Origin: Burkholderiales bacterium
Lineage (GTDB): Bacteria > Pseudomonadota > Gammaproteobacteria > Burkholderiales > Burkholderiaceae_C
Reading direction: 5' to 3'
Length of the DNA: 43,659 bases
NCBI GenBank assembly: GCA_016000195.1
Contig: JAECRO010000023.1
Location: 1 to 43,659, forward strand
The notes beneath the pieces were generated by a model that worked only from the letters and a program-made list of their open reading frames with translations, had not been told where the DNA came from and made no database searches. The position numbers and the translations under genes were made by a program. Every line of letters starts with the position of its first letter. Within the stretch, counting starts at the first letter, position 1. Shown piece after piece: positions 24,442 to 32,786 of the stretch.

Positions 24442-25146
24442 ATGGTCACTCCCGTTGTTGTCATCATCGAAGACGAGCCGCAGATCCGCCGCTTTGTGCG
24501 CGGCGCGCTGGAGGCCGAGGGCTGGCAGGTGTTCGAGGCCGACACGGCCAGACAAGGCCTGACCGAAGCCGGCACCCGCAAGCCCGACCTGCTGGTGCTG
24601 GACCTGGGGCTGCCCGACGGCGACGGGCTGGAGCTGATCCGCGACGTGCGCGGCTGGTCGGGCGTTCCCATCATCGTGCTGTCGGCGCGCAGCGGCGAGG
24701 CCGACAAGATCGCCGCGCTCGACGCCGGCGCCGACGACTACCTGACCAAGCCCTTCGGCGTCGGCGAGTTGCTGGCCCGCGTGCGCGCCAACCTGCGCCG
24801 CCCGCGCGCCGCCGCTTTGGACGGCAGTCCGGCGGAGGACGCCGACCCGGTGTTTCGCTTCGGCCAGGTCGAGGTGGACCGGCAGGCGCGGCTGGTGCGC
24901 CGCGCCGGCGCGGAAGTGCATTTAACGCCCATCGAATACCGCCTGCTCAGCGTCCTGATGGCCAACGCCGGCCGGGTGCTGACGCACCGCCAGTTGCTGC
25001 GCGAGGTGTGGGGACCGTCGCACGCCGGGCAAAGCCACTATTTGCGCATCTACATGGGCCACCTGCGGCAAAAGCTGGAACCTGACCCGGCCCAGCCGCA
25101 GCATTTGCTGACTGAAACCGCCGTGGGCTACCGGCTGGCAAGCTGA
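24442..25146 (+). CDS. kdpE: OmpR-family response regulator KdpE
   Basis: The 234-residue regulator has a receiver domain (4-118) with phospho-acceptor D54 (LVLDLGLPDGDG), LSARSGE and K near DDYLTKPF. A winged-helix DNA-binding domain follows (about 135-230, VHLTPIEYRLLSVLMANAGRVLTHRQLLREVWG). Phosphorylated KdpE activates the kdp operon, probably at the T-rich site near 16801-16823. No clear terminator follows; a dispersed repeat fills the gap to the convergent DUF2244 gene. Confidence 0.95.
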   Translation: MVTPVVVIIEDEPQIRRFVRGALEAEGWQVFEADTARQGLTEAGTRKPDLLVLDLGLPDGDGLELIRDVRGWSGVPIIVLSARSGEADKIAALDAGADDYLTKPFGVGELLARVRANLRRPRAAALDGSPAEDADPVFRFGQVEVDRQARLVRRAGAEVHLTPIEYRLLSVLMANAGRVLTHRQLLREVWGPSHAGQSHYLRIYMGHLRQKLEPDPAQPQHLLTETAVGYRLAS

Positions 25147-25149
25147 AAT

Positions 25150-25212
25150 TTATAGAAAACAGGCCATTTGCGCACGTCCAGCAAGCGCAAGCAGCTATTA
25201 ATTCAGGAGTAA
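25150..25212. repeat. Dispersed intergenic repeat
   Basis: A stretch with aaaacaggccatttgcgca and gcaagcagctattaattca shares its layout (gaaaa-tgc-cttgcgca ... agctatnaat) with copies at 26745-26800, 16615-16740 and 43255-43300. It occupies almost the whole gap between convergent kdpE and the DUF2244 gene. Such elements are common in Comamonadaceae genomes; copy number could not be checked. Confidence 0.5.
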
Positions 25213-25213
25213 A

Positions 25214-25750
25214 TCAAGGCCGGCTGGCCAAGGAACCCGAGTCCAGCGCGATACCGGCCCGTCTTTCGGCCAGCGCCTGCTTCAACTCGCGTTCCACGCG
25301 GCGCTTTTCACCAGTGCCCAGTTGCGTGGCGACCTCGACCCGCAGCGGGCTGCAGCACAGCCACAGGCTTTCCTTGCGCGGGCCGCCGCGCTCCAGGTGA
25401 ACCCATGCCGGATTCATGTGGTAGTGGCGGGTGTCCAGGCCGCGCACCACCTCGATGGCCAGGCTGCCTTCCGGGCTGAAGCTGATCTGCTCGCCATCGG
25501 CCGCATGCAGCATGTACACCCCGAACAGCGCCCCGGCCACGCTGATCTCCAGCAGGCTCCACAGCGGAATCAGCCACAGGCCGTGCCAGCCGAAGGGCAG
25601 GGCAATCGCTGTGCTGAACGCCACCAGCGCGGCATAGGCCTGCAGCAACTGGCCGGGCGTCAGCGCGCAGCGCCGGTTCAAGCGCCACCGGGGCGCATCT
25701 TCAGCGGGGCTTGGGGCGGGTGGGCAGACAGGGGGCGAAGGGCAGGCCAT
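25214..25750 (-). CDS. DUF2244 membrane protein
   Basis: The 178-residue protein matches DUF2244. It has two adjacent membrane helices (about 37-56, LQAYAALVAFSTAIALPFG, and 58-82, LWLIPLWSLLEISVAGALFG) and a cytoplasmic C-terminal domain ending in a basic helix (KRRVERELKQALAERR). The segment CALTPGQLLQAYA fits the family's 'sLtp.q' start. The function is unknown. The ATG at 25750 is the best start; the frame upstream stays open as a shadow of the pseudouridine synthase gene. It is divergent from that gene, and 25751-25897 should contain both promoters, which I could not pin down. Confidence 0.75.
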   Translation of the reverse strand: MACPSPPVCPPAPSPAEDAPRWRLNRRCALTPGQLLQAYAALVAFSTAIALPFGWHGLWLIPLWSLLEISVAGALFGVYMLHAADGEQISFSPEGSLAIEVVRGLDTRHYHMNPAWVHLERGGPRKESLWLCCSPLRVEVATQLGTGEKRRVERELKQALAERRAGIALDSGSLASRP

Positions 25751-25897
25751 CGGCCAGAAAATACACCGGCATCCGGCCAAAAGCAAACACGCCCCTGCTG
25801 GCGACGCTGTTGAAACCGGCACGCCGCAGCGGGTGGCCGGCAGGGCGGCGCGGCGGGCCGGAATGATCGGTTCAGGCCGTCCTAAAATACCCCGGCC

Positions 25898-26734
25898 ATG
25901 TCCGAACACACTCCCCCCAAACCTCCTGCCTCCGGCGCCGTGCGCGTGCGCACCCAGCCGGCCGATGCCGGCGCCCCCGCGCCGACCGTGCGCCTGAACA
26001 AACGCATGGCCGACCTCGGCCTGTGCTCGCGCCGCGAGGCCGACGACTGGATTGCCCGGGGCTGGGTGCGCGTCAACGGCGCGCCCGCCGTGATGGGCCA
26101 GCCGGTGGCCGTTACCGCGCGCATCGAAGTCGCCCGCGAAGCCGAGCAGCAGCAGCGCCAGCAGGTCACCATCCTGATCAACAAGCCGGTCGGCTACGTC
26201 AGCGGCCAGGCCGAGGACGGCCACGAGCCGGCGGTGGCGCTGGTGCAGCCCGAAAACCGCTGGCGCGAATGCAACAGCCGCATGCGCTGGGGCTTTGAGC
26301 AGCTGCGCGGCCTGGCGCCGGCCGGCCGGTTGGATATCGACTCGATTGGCCTGCTGGTGCTGACGCAGGACGGCCGCGTGGCGCGCCAGCTCATCGGCGA
26401 AGACTCGGACATGGAAAAAGAGTATTTGGTGCGCGTGAGCTACGGCGCCGAAAACGTCAACGTGCAGGCCGCGTTTCCGCGCGACAAGCTGGCCCTGCTG
26501 TGCCACGGCCTGAGCCTGGACGGCCAGCCGCTGCGTCCGGCGCAAGTCAGCTGGCAAAACCCCGAGCAATTGCGCTTTGTGCTCAAGGAGGGCAAAAAGC
26601 GCCAGATCCGCCGCATGTGCGAGCAGGTCGGGCTGTTCGTGACCGGCCTCAAGCGCGTGCGCATTGGCCGCGTCAACCTGGGCCACCTGCCGATTGGCCA
26701 GTGGCGCTACCTGATGCCGCACGAGCAGTTCTGA
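25898..26734 (+). CDS. RluF-like 23S rRNA pseudouridine synthase
   Basis: The 278-residue protein has an S4 RNA-binding domain (about 31-80, VRLNKRMADLGLCSRREADDWIARGWVRVNG) and a pseudouridine synthase domain. The catalytic Asp is D146 in GRLDIDSIGLLVLTQDG. Later motifs are EKEYLVRV and KKRQIRRMCEQVG. The S4-plus-catalytic layout fits the RsuA/RluB/E/F group. The NSRMRWGFEQLRGLAPAGRLD insert favours RluF (23S U2604), but the exact site is not proved. The N-terminal ~30 residues are Pro/Ala-rich and probably disordered. Confidence 0.88.
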   Translation: MSEHTPPKPPASGAVRVRTQPADAGAPAPTVRLNKRMADLGLCSRREADDWIARGWVRVNGAPAVMGQPVAVTARIEVAREAEQQQRQQVTILINKPVGYVSGQAEDGHEPAVALVQPENRWRECNSRMRWGFEQLRGLAPAGRLDIDSIGLLVLTQDGRVARQLIGEDSDMEKEYLVRVSYGAENVNVQAAFPRDKLALLCHGLSLDGQPLRPAQVSWQNPEQLRFVLKEGKKRQIRRMCEQVGLFVTGLKRVRIGRVNLGHLPIGQWRYLMPHEQF

Positions 26735-26744
26735 GCCGGATTTT

Positions 26745-26800
26745 TGACTGAAAAATGCCACTTGCGCATGCGCAGCGGGCATTTACAGCTATGTAATTGA
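26745..26800. repeat. Dispersed intergenic repeat
   Basis: The stretch with gactgaaaaatgccacttgc and tttacagctatgtaattgag shares a layout with the copies at 25150-25212 and 43255-43300. A similar string also occurs within rsmB near 7965-8030. It directly follows the pseudouridine synthase stop codon. Confidence 0.5.
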
Positions 26801-27190
26801 GCGATTCAGGCCCGCTGAAAGGCCCTGCCGGTCAAACTCCCCAGTCGGCAACGCTCGATTTCCCCTTCCTGGGTGGCCTTTGGCGCGACTCGCTGCGCAG
26901 GCCCTATGGAGCCCGCCTTGCGCTGACACGCTCCTCCCGGCCTTGTCCCGATGAGTGTTCGGCTTCCCCAGGCCGGTGCCCACTCTTTTGAAGCACGCCC
27001 CATTCCTGTGGATGGCTGGACTTTTGTCAGCATCAAAGTGGGTCGCCGTGTGCCTTCAGTCCACCGCCACCGCCCAAGTTTCTCGCCAAAAGACAGCGGC
27101 AGGCGGTAGCGCGGCATGGGAAAACCAAAAAATCTGCTTTTCCTCCAAGTTTGCGCCAATTTTCTCAAATTAATAAAACTACTATTTATC
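26801..27190. other. Unexplained 390 bp block
   Basis: This GC-rich block has open frames on both strands but no start with a good ribosome binding site and no recognisable domain. The minus-strand frame (to 27192) is rich in Arg, Gly and Pro with no hydrophobic core, as expected of non-coding GC-rich DNA. It may be a remnant of a mobile or repeated element. I do not call a gene. From 27140 the composition becomes sharply AT-rich up to about 27330. Confidence 0.4.
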
Positions 27191-27242
27191 AATTGATATT
27201 GTTAATATGAGCCTAATTAAATTGTAAAAGAATCAATTTATT

Positions 27243-27268
27243 GGTAACTCATGAATTCATGAGTTACC
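27243..27268. promoter_or_regulatory. Perfect 26 bp palindrome in AT-rich upstream region
   Basis: GGTAACTCATGAA (27243-27255) is followed immediately by its exact complement to 27268, with no loop. It lies 124 bases before the plus-strand secreted-protein gene in a very AT-rich stretch. A palindrome without a loop is more like a dimeric regulator site than an RNA hairpin. The target gene and regulator are unknown. Confidence 0.5.
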
Positions 27269-27391
27269 GCATTGTTTCAGTGAGTGATGTTGGGTGGAGT
27301 CGTGGTGATTTTTTGAATCGGTAGCGCACAAGGGTCTTCCGGCGCTCAGGCTGGACCAACCGAGGTGCGGTTACAAGGCACGGTGATCGAC

Positions 27392-27973
27392 ATGAAAGAA
27401 ATACGGCTGCGAGTCATCGCGCAAGTCAAGGCATTTCTGGATGGAGTCGCGCAGGCTGATGCCGGCCGTCTCAAGTGGGTCCGACTGGCCAACGGGTTAC
27501 GGCTGCGGCGCATGCTGGTGGCGGCCCTGCTTGCCATGTGCTCGGTGGCGGGAATCACGCCGGCCGAGGCGGCGGACGGCGCCAACGCCCAGGTCGCCGT
27601 CGGCGCCACGGTATTGCGCCACGCCGGTGTTCGTGTGCTGACGGCGCCGCGCACGGTCAATATTTCGCAAGCCGACATCGTTCACGGGTATGTGGACGTA
27701 GCGATGACCTCGAAGCTGGAAATCCGTTCAAACAGCCCTACCGGCTACCTGCTCGCCATCGAGAGCCAGGCCGATTTCGCCAGGGGCACCGAGGTGCGCG
27801 GCACCGGCGGCGTCGCCTCCCTGGGCCGTTTCGGCGGCGTGCTGAACATTCAGACCGTCGGCCACGGCATGCAAACGACGCCTGTCGAGTTGAGCTTTCG
27901 CATCCTGCTCTCGGAGGAAGCCCGCCCCGGCCTTTACCCTTGGGCGCTCCAGATATCGGTGTTGCCCGTCTAG
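27392..27973 (+). CDS. Secreted pilin-like protein facing the Csu cluster
   Basis: The ~193-residue product has a basic N-terminal extension and then a signal peptide (RRMLVAALLAMCSVAGITPAEAA). The mature beta-rich domain includes APRTVNISQADIVHGYVDV, LEIRSNSPTGYLLAIES and the end LYPWALQISVLPV. It has the look of an Ig-like or pilin-like subunit. I recall comparable proteins beside spore-coat-U operons in betaproteobacteria but cannot name the family. The start could also be ATG 27511, right at the signal peptide. Its stop codon shares CTAG (27970-27973) with the stop of the convergent tip-pilin gene. It probably takes part in, or accompanies, fimbrial biogenesis; this is inference. Confidence 0.65.
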   Translation: MKEIRLRVIAQVKAFLDGVAQADAGRLKWVRLANGLRLRRMLVAALLAMCSVAGITPAEAADGANAQVAVGATVLRHAGVRVLTAPRTVNISQADIVHGYVDVAMTSKLEIRSNSPTGYLLAIESQADFARGTEVRGTGGVASLGRFGGVLNIQTVGHGMQTTPVELSFRILLSEEARPGLYPWALQISVLPV

Positions 27974-28455
27974 GGCATCACCGTCAGCACGACGTTGTCG
28001 GAATACGTACCCTTTAAAACATTCTGGCCGGCCGGGATGCGGCCGAAAATCATCACGCTCAATTGCGCCGACGATTTGTTCGGCACCGCCAGCGTCTGCG
28101 TGAAAGCATCAAGCCCGGGAACCTGGCCCCAGACACTGGTCCTGCCGGCATCCCTGAACAGGTTGTAGGCGAGGAGGTCGCCGCCGGGCATCTTCATTTT
28201 CCGGCTGGCGGTGGCGCCGCCATGGGCGCCGGGGCCGATGGCGATGGTGACGTTGATGTTTTGCGGGCCGCCGTATCTGCTGCAGGTGACGATGACGGTC
28301 GCACTGGTGTCGAGGCTGGTGGGGCTGAACACGTCATAGCTTCCGAACACCACATTGCCGATGGCCAGCGAACACATCGTGGCGGCGCTTCCCGCGCCGG
28401 ACACGAGCGACAGAGCCGTCAACGCGGCGATCCTAATGGTCAAATTGGCAAACAT
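27970..28455 (-). CDS. Spore coat U domain tip pilin (CsuE-like)
   Basis: The 161-residue secreted protein has a signal peptide (about 1-24, ending GAGSAA). A spore-coat-U/Csu pilin domain follows: CSLAIGNVVFGSYDVFSPTSLDTSATVIVTCS, GRTSVWGQV and the C-terminal GTYSDNVVLTV. Position as the last gene after the usher corresponds to the CsuE tip subunit in the archaic chaperone-usher pathway, although CsuE is usually larger with two domains. It overlaps the usher gene by 23 bases, so translation is probably coupled. Confidence 0.85.
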   Translation of the reverse strand: MFANLTIRIAALTALSLVSGAGSAATMCSLAIGNVVFGSYDVFSPTSLDTSATVIVTCSRYGGPQNINVTIAIGPGAHGGATASRKMKMPGGDLLAYNLFRDAGRTSVWGQVPGLDAFTQTLAVPNKSSAQLSVMIFGRIPAGQNVLKGTYSDNVVLTVMP

Positions 28456-30961
28456 GCAGTTCTCCGAGGTCGATGAGCATTTCCTGCGATGGCGGCACCG
28501 TCAGTTCGAAGGCGCAGCGCCGCTCGCCGAGCATGAAACGGGCGGCATGGCGCCCCGGCTTCAGGTTCTCGATATAGAACTCGCCACCCCGGCCGGTCGG
28601 GGTGGTCACTTCCTTGCCGTCGTTCATGATGAACAGGTCAATATATTCAGCCGCCTGCGCCTGGCCGGCGACCTGGACCGCAAGCCGGCCGGTGGTCGCC
28701 TGGATGCGCATGACATCGAAGCGGATGACCGAGCCACTGCGCAGAGGCGGCGAGATGTTCAGCTCCTTGTCGGCGATGACGTAGTCAATCGGAATGTCCC
28801 GGTCGTCGATGACCACGCGGTTGGCCACATAGGATCCGAGGTTGGGCAGAAAAACCCTTCCCGTCGCATCGGTGCGGCCGATTTCCTGCGCGCTGTGATA
28901 GACGCGCACGCCCTCCAGCTCGCCGACCTTGACGATGCCGAAACTGTCCGTGACGGGCCGCGAGAAGGCAAGCGCGCCGCCGACATACGCAATGCTGCCA
29001 CCGATGCCCAATTGGTAAGCCTGCTGCGAGGCACCGCCGGGGCTGCGGTTGGATACCAGGTCCACCGTGTAAACGCCATGCGGTCCATTGTATTGAAGCG
29101 AGGGCGCGAAACGATAGCCGTCGCCAAGGCCGTCGCTGCTGCTGCGCTCGCTGACCATGCGATAGCCAAAACCCTCGCCGACTGGCGTGTTGGTGCCGAA
29201 CTGCACCACGTCGCTGCTGCTGCCGGCTTGCCGGCTGTGGAAGAAGTTCGTCGTGACATCGCGCTTCGGGCTGTAGGTGAGCGCCAGGAAAAAGCTGGTC
29301 GAGGATCCGGCGTTCAAGGCGCTCGTCACCCGGCTGATGGATGCCAGCACGCTGAGCGAGCCGAACAGGGTGCGCGAGTAGCCCAGGGACACACTGCGCT
29401 GATCGCTGCCCTGGTACTGCCGGAGTTGGCGCCAATCGACGTTCAGGCTGCCGATCAGCGCAGTGCCGTAGCTGGCGCCGGCACTCAGTTCCGTTTTTGG
29501 ACGGTCTGCCGTAGCGGCCTGTCCGAGGGTTTCGTAATGCGGCGAGGTGCGCCTGAGTTCGGCCTGGCCGTTGAACTGGCGGGCCTGGTAGGCGTAGCGG
29601 GCGATGCCGGCCCAGCCGCTGCCCGCCGGATTGTGCCCCGCCGACAGGCTGCCGGAAACGACACCCAGCTTGTCCAGGCGCAAAGCCGCCATGGCGCCCA
29701 GATTGAAGCGGCCCGGTTCGGCTTCGCCCCGGCCGCCCAGCGTCAGGCTGTCGCTGATGCCGTAGCGGTGAAAGGCCGACAGCGCCAGCTTGCCGTAGTC
29801 GTTGCTGGCGATGCCCAGGTTTTCTCTCTGCAAGCCGAGGTTGTAGCTGTAGTCGTGCAAGCCCTCGCGCAGATTCGCATCGGTGAAGTAAAAGGGATAG
29901 ACCAGGGTCTGTTCCCGCCCGAAGCGGTCGCGGATGACGACGGCGACCTCGCGCTGGCCACCGTAATAATTCAGGTTGCGCAGCGCGAACTGGCCCGGCT
30001 GCAGCGTCTCGGTGCGCACCCGCACGCCGTCCAGATAAATCTCCGCCTGCGCCGGCGACGTGATATTGCCCACGAAGCTGGCCATCGGCTGCCGGATCAA
30101 ATAGGGGTCGATCTGGTAGGACTTGGAAAAGCTGATTCCGCCCAGGTTGAGGACGCTGCCCAGATCACCGGAGGTGGCGCTGAAATCCCCGAGCGTCCAG
30201 CGCTGCAGCGTGAGTCTGTTGTCGTGCGTCAGGCTGGTGCCGTAGCGGATGTCCTGGCTGAGGCCGGCGCCGCGCGCGTGGGTCGATTCGGAGCGCAGCA
30301 GGAAGTCGCCCACGCGCGCACCCAGTTCGGTCGATAGCGCCAGGTTGTTCGGCCCGCCCGCATTGTCGCCAGAGTACAGGGTGCGGTAGTTGAAAAAAGC
30401 GCTGTTGTCGCGCGGCTCCAGCACGCGTTGCGGCCGTCCCGGTTGCAGGTCGAGGGCTTTTTTCGGCAGCCGCTCCGGCGGCAGGGTCACGAACAGCGCC
30501 AGCTTCGCTTCGTCGAAACGCATCTCGCTTGCCTGCAGCGCGCGCAGGGAAAAACGCGCTTGCCCTTCCACCGCGACCGGCGCGCCGTAAGGCGGCTGCA
30601 CGCCCATGTCCTTGAGGTCGGACTCATCGACGAGAAAGTCTCCATCAGGTGCCGCCATGACGGTGAATTCGCCCTTGCGCACGCCATTCAGGTTGATCTC
30701 GACAATGAGTATCTGGCCGCCGGCAGAGGCCTGCGTCCGGGGCGGGCCGCCAGTCTGGCTGGTGAGTTCGCTGGCCGGTTTCAGGTCGGCCGCCGTCGGT
30801 TCCCCCCCGCCTGGCGATGCGGCGGCGGCGACGAGCGGCAGGGCGCAAGCTATTGCGGCAGCGGCTTGGGGCCAGGCCGCTGCGCCCGCGCGTCCGCGCT
30901 TGCCACCCGTCCGCTTTCGGGCAACAGGGCCTTCCCCCTCAAGGTCCGCACATCGAGGCAT
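28433..30961 (-). CDS. Outer-membrane fimbrial usher (CsuD-like)
   Basis: The 842-residue protein is the usher that threads pilin subunits through the outer membrane. The N-terminal domain (about 80-170, EINLNGVRKGEFTVM, DFLVDESDLKDMGV) precedes the 24-strand barrel with YLIRQPMASFVGNITSPAQAEIYLDGVRV and the plug. C-terminal domains include GRVFLPNLGSYVANRVVIDDRDIPIDY and a final GEFYIENLKPGRHAARF segment. The signal peptide is long and Ala/Arg-rich (SRP or Sec type, about 1-48). It overlaps the chaperone gene by 23 bases and the tip pilin by 23 bases. Length is typical of Csu-type ushers. Confidence 0.92.
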   Translation of the reverse strand: MPRCADLEGEGPVARKRTGGKRGRAGAAAWPQAAAAIACALPLVAAAASPGGGEPTAADLKPASELTSQTGGPPRTQASAGGQILIVEINLNGVRKGEFTVMAAPDGDFLVDESDLKDMGVQPPYGAPVAVEGQARFSLRALQASEMRFDEAKLALFVTLPPERLPKKALDLQPGRPQRVLEPRDNSAFFNYRTLYSGDNAGGPNNLALSTELGARVGDFLLRSESTHARGAGLSQDIRYGTSLTHDNRLTLQRWTLGDFSATSGDLGSVLNLGGISFSKSYQIDPYLIRQPMASFVGNITSPAQAEIYLDGVRVRTETLQPGQFALRNLNYYGGQREVAVVIRDRFGREQTLVYPFYFTDANLREGLHDYSYNLGLQRENLGIASNDYGKLALSAFHRYGISDSLTLGGRGEAEPGRFNLGAMAALRLDKLGVVSGSLSAGHNPAGSGWAGIARYAYQARQFNGQAELRRTSPHYETLGQAATADRPKTELSAGASYGTALIGSLNVDWRQLRQYQGSDQRSVSLGYSRTLFGSLSVLASISRVTSALNAGSSTSFFLALTYSPKRDVTTNFFHSRQAGSSSDVVQFGTNTPVGEGFGYRMVSERSSSDGLGDGYRFAPSLQYNGPHGVYTVDLVSNRSPGGASQQAYQLGIGGSIAYVGGALAFSRPVTDSFGIVKVGELEGVRVYHSAQEIGRTDATGRVFLPNLGSYVANRVVIDDRDIPIDYVIADKELNISPPLRSGSVIRFDVMRIQATTGRLAVQVAGQAQAAEYIDLFIMNDGKEVTTPTGRGGEFYIENLKPGRHAARFMLGERRCAFELTVPPSQEMLIDLGELHVCQFDH

Positions 30962-31685
30962 TGACGTCCAGCGTTCCCTTGAGTTCGAGCTTGTCCGCCT
31001 TCACGGTGACATCGATCCGCTTTAGTCTGGCGCAAGCCTCTGCGGGCAGTTCGATAGCGTGCTCGCGCGCGGCCCCGGCCAGCAGGTACCAGCCCGGCGC
31101 CTCTTTGGAGAACGCATCGCCAGAGGCAGCCGTGACCGACTTGATGGTGAAATGCACGTTTCCGCTGTTGCGCACGCCGACACGCAGAACGCCTTTTGCC
31201 ATGTCGAGCTTTTCAATTTCACCGCTGACTTCTTCCTTCGCCGGCTTGAGGAAAATGGGCACGCCGAAGCGCACGGCGATGGCCACGCGGGCGCCACCGG
31301 GCGTGGGCGGCGCTGGCAGTTCCTCGATGAACAGGCGGTAGGTTTTCTCGCGTTCGAGGGCCGGCGTGCGCAGGCCGACGCGGACCAGTTTCTGCTCGCC
31401 CTTTTCCAGCGTCATCAGGCGCGGAAAGTAAACCAGATCCTCGGCTTCCCGGTATTCGTCCTTGCCGCCTGCGCCCTGTGTCCATTCAAACAATCGCAGC
31501 TGCACGCGCAGGGGATCGGCCTGTTCGTCGTTGGTGACGGTGATGGCGCCGCTCCTGGCGCCGCGATCAAGGTCGATCCGGATCGGTGACACGCCGAACT
31601 GGCCCGCCCCCGCCGGCGGCAGGACGGCAAGCGCGAGAAGGAGGCCGCCAAGCCGGTGGATGGTTTTGGTTTTGAACGGGTACAT
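30939..31685 (-). CDS. Periplasmic fimbrial chaperone (PapD/CsuC-like)
   Basis: The 248-residue protein has a signal peptide (about 1-28, RLGGLLLALAVLPPAGAG) and the two Ig-like domains of a pilus chaperone. Visible elements are FGVSPIRIDLDRGARSGAITVTNDE, YFPRLMTLEKGEQKLVRVGL (the G1-like strand region), YRLFIEELP, and VRFGVPIFLKPA at the domain junction. It binds pilin subunits by donor-strand complementation and delivers them to the usher. It is the third gene of the minus-strand Csu-type operon, overlapping the usher. Confidence 0.92.
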   Translation of the reverse strand: MYPFKTKTIHRLGGLLLALAVLPPAGAGQFGVSPIRIDLDRGARSGAITVTNDEQADPLRVQLRLFEWTQGAGGKDEYREAEDLVYFPRLMTLEKGEQKLVRVGLRTPALEREKTYRLFIEELPAPPTPGGARVAIAVRFGVPIFLKPAKEEVSGEIEKLDMAKGVLRVGVRNSGNVHFTIKSVTAASGDAFSKEAPGWYLLAGAAREHAIELPAEACARLKRIDVTVKADKLELKGTLDVNASMCGP

Positions 31686-31739
31686 GGATTTCTTCGTTGA
31701 ACGGAGCCTGTGTCCGCGCGCCGCGCAGCGGAGATTGCG

Positions 31740-32255
31740 TCAGGGGTTCAGTGTAATGACAACGGTATCGGCATACGCGCCCATGGCCGCATTCTGGAAG
31801 CCCGCCGGCGTGACTGTGCTGGTGAGGGTAATGGTCTGATTCACGTTCTTGGCAACCGTCCCGGACGAGGGCGTCAGCGTCAACGCATAAGGCAGATACG
31901 CGTTCAGCGTCGCGTGCTTCATGCGGTTGAGGTTCACGCCTGTTTCATAAAGCCCGCTGTTATGGCTGAGCGCATACGAAACCGTGGGCGATGCGCCCGC
32001 GCAACGGAAAGTCAGCGTGGCCGAGGCCGTGGCGTTGGCACTGCTCGACGGGTCGATGTTGCCAAAGGCCAGTGTCGCGGATCCTGGATATCTGAACTTG
32101 CAATTGTTTTTCGACAGCACGGTGGCGCCGATCGAGACGGTGGCGTTGTCGGCGGCGAGCGCAGGGGTGGCCGCGCCGAGCAGGAGCCAGGTGAAAACAG
32201 GCCACCACCCCAGCCGGGCTGGCGTGGTGAAAGGTCGTGAATTGAGGCGCGACAT
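31740..32255 (-). CDS. Spore coat U domain pilin 2 (Csu-type)
   Basis: The 171-residue secreted pilin has a signal peptide (WPVFTWLLLGAATPALA) and a spore-coat-U domain: VSIGATVLSKNNCKFRYPG, LAFGNIDPSSSANATASATL, a C in LTFRCAGASPT likely forming a disulfide, then NRMKHATLNAYLPYALTL and GAYADTVVITLNP. AGGACAGGCT precedes the ATG at 32255; a GTG 24 bases upstream is less likely. It is paralogous to the next gene upstream and is the second structural subunit in the operon. Confidence 0.85.
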   Translation of the reverse strand: MSRLNSRPFTTPARLGWWPVFTWLLLGAATPALAADNATVSIGATVLSKNNCKFRYPGSATLAFGNIDPSSSANATASATLTFRCAGASPTVSYALSHNSGLYETGVNLNRMKHATLNAYLPYALTLTPSSGTVAKNVNQTITLTSTVTPAGFQNAAMGAYADTVVITLNP

Positions 32256-32321
32256 AGCCTGTCCTGTCCGCCTGGTCACGGGGTGCTTGGGCGGTGCTGC
32301 AAAGGCCAGGATGCAGCGCGA

Positions 32322-32786
32322 TTAAGGTGTGATCGACAGGATGACGGTATCGGCGTAGCTGCCTGCGGATGCGTTCATGTAGTCGGCGGCGACGACCGAC
32401 GAGGTGATGTTCATGGTGATGGGTGTGCTGGGGCCGGTTCCCGTGCCGCCAGCCGTGTAACTGAAACTGTAGGGAATGTACTCGGCGAGCGAAGCGTGCT
32501 TCATTCGCTGGGCGCCAGCCAAGGCGTTGAGGCCGTCGTTGTCGGAGATGCTGTACGTCGCGCCCTTGGTACACCAGAACTGGGGCTGCGTCACGGTGGC
32601 CGCCACATTTCCGCCGACCGACGGGTCGAGGATGAACGCAGCAGTGCCGCCGTTGTTGAACTTGCAGGTTCCAACCACCGTTGCCGATACCGCAACGTTC
32701 GCGGTGTCAGCGGCCAGCGCAGAAGTGTTGCCGAGGAGGCCGGCAGCGCAGAGGGCGCCGACGAGGCCGAGTTTATTGAATTTCAT
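32322..32786 (-). CDS. Spore coat U domain major pilin (CsuA/B-like)
   Basis: The 154-residue protein starts MKFNKLGLVGALCAAGLLGN with a clear signal peptide cleaved near ALAADTA. The pilin domain has VAVSATVVGTCKFNNGG, a second Cys in QPQFWCTKGAT, QRMKHASLAEYIPYSFSYT and the C-terminal GSYADTVILSITP. As first gene, with an excellent ribosome binding site (AAGGACGG), it is probably the major subunit of the fimbria. The operon promoter must lie in 32787-33200. Confidence 0.88.
   Translation of the reverse strand: MKFNKLGLVGALCAAGLLGNTSALAADTANVAVSATVVGTCKFNNGGTAAFILDPSVGGNVAATVTQPQFWCTKGATYSISDNDGLNALAGAQRMKHASLAEYIPYSFSYTAGGTGTGPSTPITMNITSSVVAADYMNASAGSYADTVILSITP

Noticed and set aside
26806..27192. 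128-codon minus-strand frame after the pseudouridine synthase
   Set aside because: Arg/Gly/Pro-rich, no hydrophobic core, no recognisable start signal; treated as non-coding or remnant DNA.
28355..30337. 660-codon plus-strand frame opposite the usher
   Set aside because: Antisense shadow of the usher; low-complexity composition, no ribosome binding site.
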